Assembly: GCF_016786325.1 (NCBI RefSeq) | Contig: NZ_JADWYU010000100.1 | Location: 1 to 35,303 of the forward strand | Reading direction: 5' to 3' | Source: Frankia nepalensis | Lineage (GTDB): Bacteria > Actinomycetota > Actinomycetes > Frankiales > Frankiaceae | Length of the DNA stretch: 35,303 nucleotides | Shown: piece after piece, positions 22,498-30,913 of the stretch | Numbering within the stretch: the stretch's first letter is position 1 | Layout: each line of letters begins with the position of its first letter | Position numbers and translations under genes: made by a program | Notes under the pieces: generated by a model | The model's database searches: none | Told to the model about the DNA's origin: nothing | The model's input: the letters and a program-made list of their open reading frames with translations, nothing else

Positions 22498-22700
22498 GGG
22501 TGCTCCTCGGGGCTTTGGCTGTACTGGCGGTGGCTGCACTGGCTGAGGACCTCCGAAGACGCGGCGAGGCACATGATCGCGTCTCCTTCGGCGACGGGCA
22601 CGGCGGCGGGACGACGTCGGTTCTCCACATCGTCGTCCACAACCTGTGTACGGACATGACACCGCATCCGACGCGCCGCCGGCACAGTAGGGCGGTCGGC
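22498..22700 (-). promoter_or_regulatory. dnaA upstream region with two DnaA boxes
   Basis: The leader of dnaA holds TTCTCCACA at 22621-22629 and TCGTCCACA at 22633-22641, each an 8/9 or near match to the DnaA box and spaced 12 bp apart. They lie about 125 bp upstream of the GTG, a position suited to autoregulation of dnaA. I could not pick a convincing -10/-35 pair. Confidence 0.6.
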
Positions 22701-22710
22701 TCAAGGTCGC

Positions 22711-23230
22711 CTAGGGGCGACCATCGCCGCTCCGCCGTCGGGGCGCGGGGCGCCCCGACCTTCTGGTACCGAGTCGGACCAGAAGGTCTGAGGCAGGCCT
22801 ATTCGGTGGCTGGAAGCTTGGTTGCGTAGGTAGACGGTAAGGCGGTCGGTTCGGGGGCGCTTGCGTGACCGTCGCCGCTTCACCGTCGGGATGCGGGGCG
22901 TCCTGACCGGACTGGTACCGAGTTGGACCAGAAGGTCTGAGGTTAGGCCTAGTCGGTGGCTGGGATCGGCTTCGCCGATCCGGTGGGCCTTCGGGTGTTT
23001 CGTCTGTTTCGTCGTCGGGTGGTGGGCTGGGCCGGGGTGGTGCCGGGGTGGACCTGGGGGTCTGAGGCGGGAGTAGTCGGTGGCTGGGATCGGCTTCGCC
23101 GATCCGGGGGAGGCTTTGGGTGTTTCGTCGTCGGGTGGTGGGGCTGTGGCAGGTGGACCTGGGGGCTGAGGCGGGAGCATTCGGTGGCTGGAGGCTTGGT
23201 TGGATCCTGGTCGAGTGTGGTGCCTGGCTC
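22711..23230. repeat. Degenerate tandem palindromic repeats between dnaA and rpmH
   Basis: Four degenerate units follow each other. Each contains GGTCTGAGG or GGGGCTGAGG, followed by TCGGTGGCTGG about 15 bp later (near 22785, 22935, 23060 and 23163). Hairpins are embedded: GTCGGGGCGC with loop GGG and its complement at 22737-22759, and GGATCGGCTTCGCCGATCC at 22963-22981 and again at 23087-23105. The 30 bp at 22717-22746 recur in reverse complement at 35187-35216 with one mismatch. Third positions show no coding bias, so the long antisense frames here are repeat artefacts. The rest of the interval to 23512 must hold the rpmH promoter, which I could not place. Confidence 0.75.
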
Positions 23231-23512
23231 CGGTGAGAGGTCCGGTGGTAGGTCCCCGCGGCGTGGTCCGCGTGTGTGTGGTCCACGTGTGTAAGGTGGA
23301 GCGTCGCCAGCGGGTGTTGGTCTTTCGGGGCCGGCGCCCACGGGCTTGTCGTCGTGGGCCGGGAGACGGTTCGTGGCGCGGCCCGGTGGACGCCGCCGTC
23401 CGGTTCGCGCTACGGGTCACCGCGCGCGACGAGCCGGCGGCACCGTTGGCGTAGCCTGAGTACGGACAGCTGTCTGTCGCGTCCCAGCCCACCTGCTACT
23501 CGGAGTCGTCAC

Positions 23513-23650
23513 GTGAGCAAGCGCACCTTCCAGCCGAACAACCGTCGGCGGTCCCGTACCCACGGGTTCCGGCTGCGGATGCGTACCCGTGCCGGCCGCG
23601 CCATCATTTCCGACCGCCGCCGCAAGGGCCGTCGCGAACTGTCCGCCTGA
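23513..23650 (+). CDS. rpmH: 50S ribosomal protein L34
   Basis: This 45-residue, very basic protein reads [21 protein letters not shown] then [21 protein letters not shown], the complete L34 family sequence (K-R-T-x-Q-P-N-x-R-R-R, G-F-R-x-R-M-x-T-x-x-G). It binds 23S rRNA in the large subunit. The GTG at 23513 is placed by the conserved N-terminus. It is the first gene of the rpmH-rnpA-yidD-yidC-jag cluster next to the origin and starts 1 kb from dnaA in the opposite direction. Confidence 0.98.
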   Translation: MSKRTFQPNNRRRSRTHGFRLRMRTRAGRAIISDRRRKGRRELSA

Positions 23651-23684
23651 GGCGGACCTCGCCGGCGCGCGGCTTCCGGCTCCC

Positions 23685-24248
23685 ATGCTTCCCGCTCGTT
23701 CCCGGGTCAGCTCGCGGGAGGAGCACGCCCGGGTCGGGCGGCGGGGTCGCCGGTTCACCTGCCCGCCCCTGGTTGTTCATGCCCTGAGTACTGACGAACC
23801 CGGCCCGGCCAGGGCCGGGTTCGTGGTGAGCCGGAAGGTCGGCACCGCGGTGACCCGTAACCGGGTCCGGCGCCGGCTGCGCGAGCAGGCCAGATCTCGG
23901 CTTGCCTCGGTGCCGCCCGGCACTCTGCTGGTCATCCGGGCCCTGCCCGCCGCGGCCGATGCCAGCTCGGCCGAACTCGGCCGCGCGCTCGACCGCGGCT
24001 TCGGCGCGCTGCATGCCGCCAACGCGCGTCGGCGTCCGTCAGCCGACGCGCGACCGGCGGGGCCCAGGCCGCGCGCGACGGTGAGTCCACCAACCGATGA
24101 CGGCGGGCCGACGGCGAAGCCGGTCGAGCCCGGAGACACCGCCACCGAAGCGGACGTGACCGCCAGCCCCGCCGCCCCATGGCCTCCGCCGAGGGCGGTC
24201 CTCGGCGCCTCGACCGACCCCGACCAGCCGGGCCGGAGCCGGCGGTGA
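23685..24248 (+). CDS. rnpA: Ribonuclease P protein component
   Basis: RnpA helps the RNase P RNA trim 5' leaders of precursor tRNAs. Residues 1 to about 118 form the normal domain, with [25 protein letters not shown] containing the signature R-N-x-x-x-R-R-L-R-E that contacts the RNA, then [16 protein letters not shown]. The protein is 187 residues, about 60-70 more than usual, because of a Pro/Ala/Asp-rich C-terminal tail that looks disordered. The ATG at 23685 starts the typical MLPARSRV...REE N-terminus, 34 bp after rpmH. Its TGA overlaps the likely GTG start of yidD (GTGA). Confidence 0.95.
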   Translation: MLPARSRVSSREEHARVGRRGRRFTCPPLVVHALSTDEPGPARAGFVVSRKVGTAVTRNRVRRRLREQARSRLASVPPGTLLVIRALPAAADASSAELGRALDRGFGALHAANARRRPSADARPAGPRPRATVSPPTDDGGPTAKPVEPGDTATEADVTASPAAPWPPPRAVLGASTDPDQPGRSRR

Positions 24249-24616
24249 CCGGCGCCGCCTGGGCGCTGTGCGTGCTTGGCGCACTCGGGGCACTTGATCT
24301 CGTTCTCGCGTCCGCGGCGGTGGGCCGGCGAATGCCCCGGCTCGCCCGGAACCGTTCCGGCGCCGTTCGCGGCCCGCTGGCCTGGCTGCTCGCGGCGCTC
24401 GTCCGTGCCTACCAGCTCACACTGTCGCGCCGGATGGCCGGCATGTGCCGATTCGAGCCGTCCTGCAGCGCCTACGCGCTGACCGCCGTCCGTACATTCG
24501 GCGGAGTACGCGGCGGCCTACTCGCCTGCTGGCGGTTACTACGCTGCCAGCCGCTGTCACGCGGTGGGTACGACCCAGTACCTGTAGAGTCCGCCCGAGG
24601 GGCCTGGAGGAGTTAG
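24245..24616 (+). CDS. yidD: Membrane protein insertion efficiency factor YidD
   Basis: The YidD core is clear: [62 protein letters not shown]. It includes the conserved C-R-F-x-P-S-C-S-x-Y and R-C-x-P(L)-x-x-G-G-x-D-P-V motifs. YidD helps YidC insert membrane proteins. The GTG at 24245 overlaps the rnpA stop by four bases and gives 123 residues, with an extra hydrophobic N-terminal helix ([21 protein letters not shown]) not found in the usual 70-100 residue family. ATG starts at 24179 or 24332 are alternatives; the latter gives a standard-size protein of 94 residues. yidC begins 4 bp after the stop. Confidence 0.9.
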   Translation: MTGAAWALCVLGALGALDLVLASAAVGRRMPRLARNRSGAVRGPLAWLLAALVRAYQLTLSRRMAGMCRFEPSCSAYALTAVRTFGGVRGGLLACWRLLRCQPLSRGGYDPVPVESARGAWRS

Positions 24617-24620
24617 ACCG

Positions 24621-25955
24621 GTGCTGGATCCGCTTTACCATCTCGCGGCAGACGCGATCGTCTTCTTCCACAAGGGCTTCGGCCCGATCTTCGGCCAGAC
24701 CAGCTTCTTCTCCTGGGCGTTCTCCGTCGTCCTCCTGGTCATCTGCGTCCGCATCCTGATCTTCCCGCTGTTCGTCAAGCAGGTGAAGTCGCAGCGGACG
24801 ATGCAGCTGATGCAGCCCCGGATCAAGGAGATCCGGGAGAAGTACGGCCACGACAAGCAGCGCATGCAGCTCGAGATGATGGAGCTGCAGAAGGAGCACG
24901 GTAACCCGCTGCTCGGCTGTCTGCCGATCTTCCTGCAGATCCCGCTGTTCATCGCGCTGTTCCACGTCTTCACGCATCTCTCGCCGATGGGCGAGGGCCC
25001 GGGCGGCGCACTGGTATGGCGGCCCCGAGTCGGGCTGAGCGCCGACCAGGTGGAGCAGATCGCCTCGGCCAAGCTGTGGGGCATCTCGCTGGCGACGTCG
25101 TTCCGCTCGGACGGCGACCTGCTCGAGTTCCTCGGCGCCAACGGGACGCACGTCAAGATCGTCGCGGTCGTCCTCATCATCCTGATGGGCGCGACGACCT
25201 TCTTCACCCAGCGGCAGATCATGGCCCGGACCGGGCCCGTCGACCCGCAGCAGGCCATCGTCCAGAAGGTCCTGCTCTACGGCTCGCCGATCATGCTGGC
25301 GATCTTCGGTTTCCAGTTCCCGATCGCCGTCCTGATCTACTGGCTCACCACCAACCTGTGGAGCATGGGCCAGCAGTTCTTCGTCATCAAGAAGATGCCG
25401 CCCCTGACGCCGGACGCGTCCGGCCGGCTGCCCGGCGCCAAGCCCACCACCGCCGCGGAGCGGCCGACCCCGGCGCGCCCCGCGCCGGGCGCCAAGCCGG
25501 CCCCCGGCGCGAAGGGCAAGGGCACTTCCAACAAGCCGGCCTCGCTGACCAAGGCCACGTCGCCGTCCACCGCCAAGGCGCCGCGGTCGCCCGCCGCTGG
25601 TAACGGCTCCGCTCCGGCCGGCACCCGCTCACCGCGCGGCGCCTCGAACCGGGGCGGACAGCCCGTCGCCCCCGCCAAGCAGGCTCCCGCCAAGTCGGCC
25701 GCGACCAGGCAGGCCGCGACCAAGCAGGCCGCCAAGCCGAGCACCCCCACGAAGCCGAGCACCCCCGCCGAGGGCGGCGCCAAGCCGAGCGCGCCCAACG
25801 CCGACACGCCGGCGACCGGCGAGGCCGCGCCCGCGGCCGTGAACGGTTCCGCGCCCGCGAAGCCGGTGCCAGCGGGCGCCACCCGCCATGTGGGCGGGTC
25901 GCGGCCGGCCAAGAGGCGCGGCGGGAAGGGAAAGCGTCCCGGCGGCCGTCGGTGA
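24621..25955 (+). CDS. yidC: Membrane protein insertase YidC
   Basis: This 444-residue YidC/Oxa1 insertase has core helices FFSWAFSVVLLVICVRILIFPLF with the downstream VKQVKSQRTMQLMQPRIKEIREKYG (the conserved Arg of the hydrophilic groove), NPLLGCLPIFLQIPLFIALFHVF, VKIVAVVLIILMGATTFFTQRQI and ILIFGFQFP-type helices ending YWLTTNLWSMGQQ. It inserts membrane proteins with or without Sec. From about residue 270 on, the tail is a long Lys/Ala/Pro/Thr low-complexity cytoplasmic extension ending in a basic KRRGGKGKRPGGRR cluster, probably binding ribosomes. The GTG at 24621 has GGAGGAG 8 bp upstream. Confidence 0.96.
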   Translation: MLDPLYHLAADAIVFFHKGFGPIFGQTSFFSWAFSVVLLVICVRILIFPLFVKQVKSQRTMQLMQPRIKEIREKYGHDKQRMQLEMMELQKEHGNPLLGCLPIFLQIPLFIALFHVFTHLSPMGEGPGGALVWRPRVGLSADQVEQIASAKLWGISLATSFRSDGDLLEFLGANGTHVKIVAVVLIILMGATTFFTQRQIMARTGPVDPQQAIVQKVLLYGSPIMLAIFGFQFPIAVLIYWLTTNLWSMGQQFFVIKKMPPLTPDASGRLPGAKPTTAAERPTPARPAPGAKPAPGAKGKGTSNKPASLTKATSPSTAKAPRSPAAGNGSAPAGTRSPRGASNRGGQPVAPAKQAPAKSAATRQAATKQAAKPSTPTKPSTPAEGGAKPSAPNADTPATGEAAPAAVNGSAPAKPVPAGATRHVGGSRPAKRRGGKGKRPGGRR

Positions 25956-26016
25956 CTGGAGTCGTGTTGCCGTACCGTCACGTGCGGCGGTCCACCTACC
26001 CATGGAGTTTGCGTTG

Positions 26017-26550
26017 ATGAGCGGTTCTGACGTCGCCGTTGACCCTGACGAGGACTCGCCGCGAGGGGACACCCTGACTGCCGAGGCGCGGCTGACCGCG
26101 CTGGAACAGGAAGGTGAGATCGCCGCCGACTACATCGAGGGCCTGCTCGACATCGTCGACATGGACGGCGACCTCGACCTGGACGTCGAGGGCAGCCGCG
26201 CGGTCGTCGCCGTCGTCGGCGACGGCCTCGACAAGCTGATCGGGCAGAACGGAGAGACCCTCGAGGCCCTGCAGGAGCTGACCAGGCTGGCCGTGCTGCA
26301 GAAGACCGGTGAGCGCAGCCGCCTGATGCTCGACGTCGGTGGTCACCGGGCCCGCCGTCGCGCCGAGCTGCGCGAGCTCGCCGCCCAGGTCGCCAAGCGG
26401 GTCGCCGACGACGCCAAGCGGGAGAAGCTCGCCCCGATGACCCCGTTCGAGCGCAAGGTCGTACACGACGTCATCGCCGGCGTCGAGGGCGTGCGCAGCG
26501 AGTCGGAGGGCGAGGAGCCCAACCGCTGCGTCGTCGTCATGCCCGTCTGA
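26017..26550 (+). CDS. jag: Jag/KhpB RNA-binding protein (KH and R3H domains)
   Basis: This 177-residue protein has an acidic N-terminus, a KH domain with the GxxG loop in LIGQNGETLEALQELTRLAV, and a C-terminal R3H domain: HRARRRAELRELAAQVAKRV, KLAPMTPFERKVVHDVI, GVRSESEGEEPNRCVVVMPV. The family (KhpB/Jag/EloR) binds RNA and in firmicutes controls cell elongation; the target here is unknown. Its place just after yidC is conserved from firmicutes to actinobacteria. I chose the ATG at 26017 because GGAG lies 9 bp upstream; an ATG at 26002 is the alternative. It is 61 bp from yidC. Confidence 0.93.
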   Translation: MSGSDVAVDPDEDSPRGDTLTAEARLTALEQEGEIAADYIEGLLDIVDMDGDLDLDVEGSRAVVAVVGDGLDKLIGQNGETLEALQELTRLAVLQKTGERSRLMLDVGGHRARRRAELRELAAQVAKRVADDAKREKLAPMTPFERKVVHDVIAGVEGVRSESEGEEPNRCVVVMPV

Positions 26551-26559
26551 CCCGTCGCG

Positions 26560-28716
26560 TTGACCGCCGCGTCCTCGGCCGGCACCGCCGGACGGCCGGA
26601 CGAACCAGCCAGCGCCGCGCCGGGCGCGGACGTCGACGGCGATCTCGACGTCGACCGCGACCGCGATCTCGACGTCGACGGCCCCGGCGGCCTCGCCGAT
26701 GACCCGCGCCACGGGGCACGTTGGCCGGCGGTCCCCCGGCCCCGCGCCGGCGAGTCCGGGCGCGGCCGCCGCCGGCCCGCTGGCTCCGTCCGGCGGGATC
26801 TCGGCTGGGCCGGCGGGGTGGCCGCGGCGCTGATCGTGGTGGCCGTCGTGCTGCGGACCTACCTGGGCCGGGCGTTCTGGTACGACGAGATCTGGCGAGG
26901 ACATTTCGTCAGCGAACCGGCTGACACGTTCTGGTCGGAGCTGTCGCGCGCCAACACGCCATCCGCGGCCGGCTGGGTCGCGGTGGAGCGCCTCGGCGGC
27001 GAACTGCTGGGCTGGCACGCCTGGGTCCTGCGGTTGCCAGGGTTCGTCGCGCTGCCGCTGCTCGGCGCCGGCGTCACCCTGCTGGTCGCCCGCTTCGCCG
27101 GCCGGCCCGCCGCCGTGTTCGCCGCGGGATGGATCTGCCTGAACAGCACGTTTCTCGATCTTGGTACTCAGCTCAAGCCGTACACCATCGAGGCGCTCGC
27201 CGCGGTCGTCGCCGTGGGTCTGTGGCTGTGGGGCGAGCGAGGTGTCGCCGGCGGCGTCCGCGGGCATGCCGAAGACCAAACGGGTGGCGAAGCGTTTAGT
27301 GGTACTAAACCGCCGTTTACTGTAACTAAACATGTACCTACGGTGGTCGGCGAAGAGATGGTCGTCGACCGCAAGGACGATCATGATTTGGCGGTCGCCG
27401 CGGCCGACGGAGACCGTCTCGGCGGGGTGAGCCGGGGCCGCCTGGCGCGGCGGACGGCCGCCGGTCTCGTCGGCCTGTTCTCCGTGCCCGCGGTATTCCT
27501 GCTCGCGCCTCTCGCCGTCGCCGATGTGCTCTCCGGCGCGCTGGGGGCGCGCCGTGCCGGCGCGCGGCCGGCCGGGATGGCGGCGGCGGGCGCTCGGCGC
27601 GCGATCGAGGCGCTGCCCGCGCTCGTGCTCGTCGGGGCGCACACGCTCTTCTTCGTCGGTCACCAGTCGAGCCAGCGACTGGGTACCTACTGGGACGCGC
27701 ACTTCCTCGCCGGCCGTGGTCCCGGCGAGGCGCTCGTCTTCGTCGGGGAGCAACTGCGTGACCTGGTGACCGGCACGCCGCCCGGCATCGACCGCTACGA
27801 CCCGAGCCTGCTGCACGCGCCGACCGACGGGACCTGGGTGTCGCTGTGGCTGTTCGCCCCCGCGGTCGTCGTCTGCGGACTGGCCGGGGTCGCCATCCTC
27901 GCGCGGCGCCACGACGGCAGGCTGGTGCTGGCCGCACTCGGCGGTGCCCAGCTGACGATGCTCGCCGCGAGCGCCGTCCGGTTCTGGCCGTTCGGTCCAA
28001 CCCGGACCAACCTGTTCGTGGTGCCGCTGATCGTGCTCGTCGTCGTCACCGGGGCCGCCGATCTGCTCGGCCGCCTCGGCCGCCTCGCGCGCGGCGCCCT
28101 CGCCGGTTTCGGGAAGCCCGGGGCCTTGACGGACTCCGCGGCCGCGCCAGCCGGCACCCGGGCGCCGGCCGAGGCCCGCGCGCCGCGGCTCGGCGTGGCG
28201 GCGCCGGCGGTCCTGCTCGCCATAGCCCTGAGCGCCGTCGGCATCGGCGCCCAGGCGGCGTCGGCCGCCCGCGACGGCCGGCTGTACGACCAGCGTGACC
28301 GGCTGCGTGGTCTTGACTTCACGGTCGACGCCACGATCGCCGCTCGCCGGCTCTACCGCGAGGGCGACCTGGTGGTCGTCGGCGGACGCCTGATGCGGCC
28401 TGGCTGGCTCTACGCGATGGAGGCCAGCGACGACGCGGCCCGGCGCCCTGGCGCGCTGCCCCCGGCCACCGGCCAGGCCCCGCGGGTTCCCCGGTCCGCG
28501 ACCGTCTTCTTCTCGAAGCTGGGCGAGGGGGAGGTGGCGCGCGCCGTCGCCGCCCGCGCGCCCGCGCCGCGCCGCCTGCTGATGTTCGTCTTCGATCAGG
28601 ACATCGCCGCCACCCGCCCCGACGTCGCCGACCTGCGCCGCGCCGGCTGGTGCCCCGCCGAGACGTACGCCTTCCCGCTCACCGGCACCCTGACGGTCCT
28701 CGCCGCCTGCCGCTGA
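26560..28716 (+). CDS. GT-C-type multispanning membrane protein, possible glycosyltransferase
   Basis: This is a protein of about 718 residues with roughly ten hydrophobic helices. After a disordered, Asp-rich N-terminus (a DNA repeat around 26629-26682 encodes DGDLDVDRDRDLDVDG) comes helix VAAALIVVAVVLRTYLG and the loop motif AFWYDEIWRGHFV. An acidic D-E pair in the first extracytoplasmic loop is typical of GT39/GT83-like GT-C enzymes that use lipid-linked sugars. LDLGTQLKPYTIEAL also resembles that fold. Residues around 233-290 form a loop encoded partly by an AT-rich island holding two palindromes. The C-terminal 150 residues look soluble. The TTG at 26560 has no good Shine-Dalgarno, so the start is uncertain. 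Function is inferred from topology only. Confidence 0.75.
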   Translation: MTAASSAGTAGRPDEPASAAPGADVDGDLDVDRDRDLDVDGPGGLADDPRHGARWPAVPRPRAGESGRGRRRPAGSVRRDLGWAGGVAAALIVVAVVLRTYLGRAFWYDEIWRGHFVSEPADTFWSELSRANTPSAAGWVAVERLGGELLGWHAWVLRLPGFVALPLLGAGVTLLVARFAGRPAAVFAAGWICLNSTFLDLGTQLKPYTIEALAAVVAVGLWLWGERGVAGGVRGHAEDQTGGEAFSGTKPPFTVTKHVPTVVGEEMVVDRKDDHDLAVAAADGDRLGGVSRGRLARRTAAGLVGLFSVPAVFLLAPLAVADVLSGALGARRAGARPAGMAAAGARRAIEALPALVLVGAHTLFFVGHQSSQRLGTYWDAHFLAGRGPGEALVFVGEQLRDLVTGTPPGIDRYDPSLLHAPTDGTWVSLWLFAPAVVVCGLAGVAILARRHDGRLVLAALGGAQLTMLAASAVRFWPFGPTRTNLFVVPLIVLVVVTGAADLLGRLGRLARGALAGFGKPGALTDSAAAPAGTRAPAEARAPRLGVAAPAVLLAIALSAVGIGAQAASAARDGRLYDQRDRLRGLDFTVDATIAARRLYREGDLVVVGGRLMRPGWLYAMEASDDAARRPGALPPATGQAPRVPRSATVFFSKLGEGEVARAVAARAPAPRRLLMFVFDQDIAATRPDVADLRRAGWCPAETYAFPLTGTLTVLAACR
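27294..27331. repeat. Two operator-like palindromes in an AT-rich island
   Basis: GTTTAGTGGTACTAAAC at 27294-27310 is a perfect 7-bp inverted repeat around GGT. Four bases later GTTTACTGTAACTAAAC at 27315-27331 repeats the same GTTTA...TAAAC framework. They lie inside the GT-C coding sequence in a stretch whose codons are AT-rich (ttt agt ggt act aaa), against GC-ending codons on both sides. The shape resembles tandem operators of a TetR-type repressor. Confidence 0.65.
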
Positions 28717-29244
28717 GACCGGCGTTCCTGACCAGGCAGGATGCCGGGCTGGCCGCCGGCGGGCCACTCCTCGTAGCTCGCGACCTGATGTGGCGAGGTG
28801 AGCGACGTTCGCCCTGCCGCTTCCCGCCCGTCCCGGGGTGGCGCGCCCGAAGTGTCAGCTAGAACGCGCGCCATGGCCCGCGACACGGCGAACAGGTCGG
28901 CGGCCCCGCCCCGCCCTCGGGCCCTGACCTTCCTGGATCGCCACTGCTCCCGGACTTGTCCGACGGACAAGACGCTGGCGCCGGCCCACGACTGGGCGAC
29001 ATACTGGATCTTGCTTGGGAGCAAGGGACGAGGCGGGCGGGAGCTGAAGCGCCGGTCTGGCCTGACAGATCCGGCCTTCGGCATGGCGGGCGGGGCACGG
29101 TCAGGCGGCGGCGCGGCCCGGCTTCGCGCGGGTTGCCGGGCACGTCGTGGATGCTTGTTGGGTGCGGCGTTTGCGTGGCTGCCTGGCAGCCTGTTCCCGG
29201 TCCTGTTCCCGGCCCTGGTCTCGATCCCATCCTGGAGTGGCCCG
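28717..29244. promoter_or_regulatory. 528-bp leader region of rsmG-parAB with palindromes
   Basis: No frame in this interval has a convincing protein. It contains a perfect 17-bp palindrome at 28955-28971 (CTTGTCCG, A, CGGACAAG) and an inverted repeat at 29010-29025 (CTTGCT, TGGG, AGCAAG). Both lie 220-290 bp upstream of rsmG in a locally less GC-rich segment, so this is the best candidate for the promoter of the rsmG-parA-parB operon and a regulator site. Confidence 0.45.
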
Positions 29245-29994
29245 ATGAGTGTGGTCGGCGCCCCGCCGGCGGCGGCCGGCGAGCTGTTCGGCGCCGAGCT
29301 CGCCAGCGCGGTCCGTTATGCCGAGCTGCTCGCCACGGCGGGCGTCGAGCGTGGGCTGATTGGCCCACGCGAGGCGGACCGGCTGTGGGAGCGGCACCTG
29401 CTGAACTGCGCGGTGCTCGCCGAGGTGGTCCCGCCCGAGACGACGGTGGTGGACGTGGGCAGCGGCGCCGGGCTGCCCGGGGTGCCGCTGGCGTTGGCCC
29501 GGCCGGACCTTCGGGTGGTGTTCCTGGAGCCGATGGAGCGTCGCTGCGTCTTCCTCCGCGAGGTCGTCGCCGCGCTGGGCGCCGAGAGCCGCATGTCCGT
29601 GCTGCGCGGCCGCGCGCCGGACGTCGGTGTCGGTAAGGACGGGCTACGGTGGGATGTCGCCGTCGCCCGGGCAGTGGCGCCATTGGAGCGTTTGGGCGGC
29701 ATGCTGCTTCCGGTTGTGCGACCCGGAGGTGTCATGCTTGCAATGCGGGGTTCGCGAGTCGACGAGGAGTTCGCGGAAGCGCGAGACGGCCTGCGGTCGC
29801 AGGGATGGCGGGACCCGCGGGTCCTGATGTGTGGAGCAGACCGGCTGGTCGAACCCACTCGCGTGGTCGCGGCGGAGCGAGCGGCTGACGGAGCGGGTCG
29901 ACGCGGCGGGGGAGACCGGCACGATGGCAGGCAGCGTGGACAGACAGCACGTGAACAGCAACGGCGGACACGCGGACAGGCGTGTTCCACGTGA
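29245..29994 (+). CDS. rsmG: 16S rRNA (guanine-N7)-methyltransferase RsmG
   Basis: RsmG (GidB) methylates N7 of G527 of 16S rRNA (E. coli numbering); its loss gives low-level streptomycin resistance. The 249-residue protein shows READRLWERHLLNCAVLAE near residue 42, SAM motif I VVDVGSGAGLPGVPLALA at about 68-85, VVFLEPMERRCVFLREVV and DVAVARAVAPLERL. The last 35 residues are Arg/Gly-rich. The ATG at 29245 has GGAG 8-11 bp upstream and matches the family start; the open frame upstream is spurious. It overlaps the likely start of parA by 71 bp, and its TGA stop (29992-29994) lies inside a parS site. Confidence 0.95.
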   Translation: MSVVGAPPAAAGELFGAELASAVRYAELLATAGVERGLIGPREADRLWERHLLNCAVLAEVVPPETTVVDVGSGAGLPGVPLALARPDLRVVFLEPMERRCVFLREVVAALGAESRMSVLRGRAPDVGVGKDGLRWDVAVARAVAPLERLGGMLLPVVRPGGVMLAMRGSRVDEEFAEARDGLRSQGWRDPRVLMCGADRLVEPTRVVAAERAADGAGRRGGGDRHDGRQRGQTAREQQRRTRGQACST

Positions 29995-30913
29995 AACAGC
30001 GTCGGCAGGTCTCGGGATGGACCCCTTGGACACGTCGACCCCGATCGGAGCGGCGGCGGCAGCAGCGGTGGAAGCACTGACTATGGAACGACGACGTCCC
30101 TTCCCACGACCCAGCCGGCAGCGGATCTTCGCGGTCGCCAACCAAAAGGGTGGCGTCGGCAAGACCACGACAACCGTCAACCTCTCGGCCGCACTGGCGA
30201 TGCACGGCATCCGGGTGCTGGTCATCGACCTGGACCCTCAGGGCAACGCCTCCACGGCTCTCGGGGTCGAACACCGCTCGGGTACGCCGTCCATCTACGA
30301 GGTGCTCCTCGGCGACCGGCCGCTCGACGAGGTGATCGCGCAGTCCGGGGAGGCGGAGGGCCTCTTCTGTGCGCCCGCCACGATCGACCTCGCCGGCGCG
30401 GAGATCGAGCTGGTCTCGATGGTGGCCCGCGAGGGCCGGCTGCGCCGCGCGATCGCGTCGCTGTCCCACGAGGTCGACTACGTCTTCATCGACTGTCCGC
30501 CGTCGCTGGGCCTGCTGACCGTGAACGCGCTGGTCGCGGCGAAGGAACTGCTCATCCCGATTCAGTGTGAGTACTACGCGCTGGAGGGTCTCGGGCAGCT
30601 GTTGCGCAACGTCGACCTGGTGCAGGCCCACCTGAACCAGGAGCTGCGGCTTTCCACGATCCTGCTCACCATGTACGACTCCCGCACACGCCTCGCCGAC
30701 CAGGTGGTCCAGGAGGTCAAGGATCACTTCGGCGACCGGGTGCTGGGCACCACGATCCCCCGCAACGTCCGGCTCGCCGAAGCCCCGAGCTACGGCCAGT
30801 CCGCGCTGACCTACGACCCGGTCTCCCGCGGCTCGCTGTCCTACCTGGCCGCCGCCCGGGAGCTGGCCGAGCGCGGCGTCGAGACGCCGAACGGCGCGGG
30901 AGGTAACCGATGA
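29924..30913 (+). CDS. parA: Chromosome partitioning ATPase ParA
   Basis: This 329-residue Walker-type ATPase binds the nucleoid and, with ParB-parS, moves origins apart. The deviant Walker A is KGGVGKTT at about residues 75-82, preceded by FAVANQ; Walker A' is [12 protein letters not shown] and Walker [14 protein letters not shown]. The ATG at 29924 has GGGGAG about 9 bp upstream. That start puts residues VPRET (about 21-25) in the protein, encoded by the parS site, and the following [11 protein letters not shown] matches the mycobacterial ParA N-terminus, which I recall having VSRET at the same place. An ATG at 30017 is the alternative. parB overlaps its stop by four bases. Confidence 0.94.
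   Translation: MAGSVDRQHVNSNGGHADRRVPRETASAGLGMDPLDTSTPIGAAAAAAVEALTMERRRPFPRPSRQRIFAVANQKGGVGKTTTTVNLSAALAMHGIRVLVIDLDPQGNASTALGVEHRSGTPSIYEVLLGDRPLDEVIAQSGEAEGLFCAPATIDLAGAEIELVSMVAREGRLRRAIASLSHEVDYVFIDCPPSLGLLTVNALVAAKELLIPIQCEYYALEGLGQLLRNVDLVQAHLNQELRLSTILLTMYDSRTRLADQVVQEVKDHFGDRVLGTTIPRNVRLAEAPSYGQSALTYDPVSRGSLSYLAAARELAERGVETPNGAGGNR
29983..29998. promoter_or_regulatory. parS: parS site 1 (inside rsmG end and parA start)
   Basis: TGTTCCACGTGAAACA differs by one base from the consensus parS TGTTTCACGTGAAACA. It is read as Cys-Ser-Thr-stop in the rsmG frame and as Val-Pro-Arg-Glu-Thr in the parA frame. Confidence 0.93.

Noticed and set aside
22701-23492. Long minus-strand frame of 263 codons upstream of dnaA
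   Set aside because: It is Pro/Thr/Arg-rich and follows the tandem palindromic repeats exactly; the frame is open only because the DNA is GC-rich.
25996-28767. Minus-strand frame of 923 codons opposite jag and the GT-C gene
   Set aside because: It is the antisense shadow of two genes with clear family features; high GC removes stop codons on the opposite strand.
28798-29244. N-terminal extension of rsmG by 149 codons
   Set aside because: No RsmG has it, the sequence lacks coding bias, and GGAG precedes the ATG at 29245.
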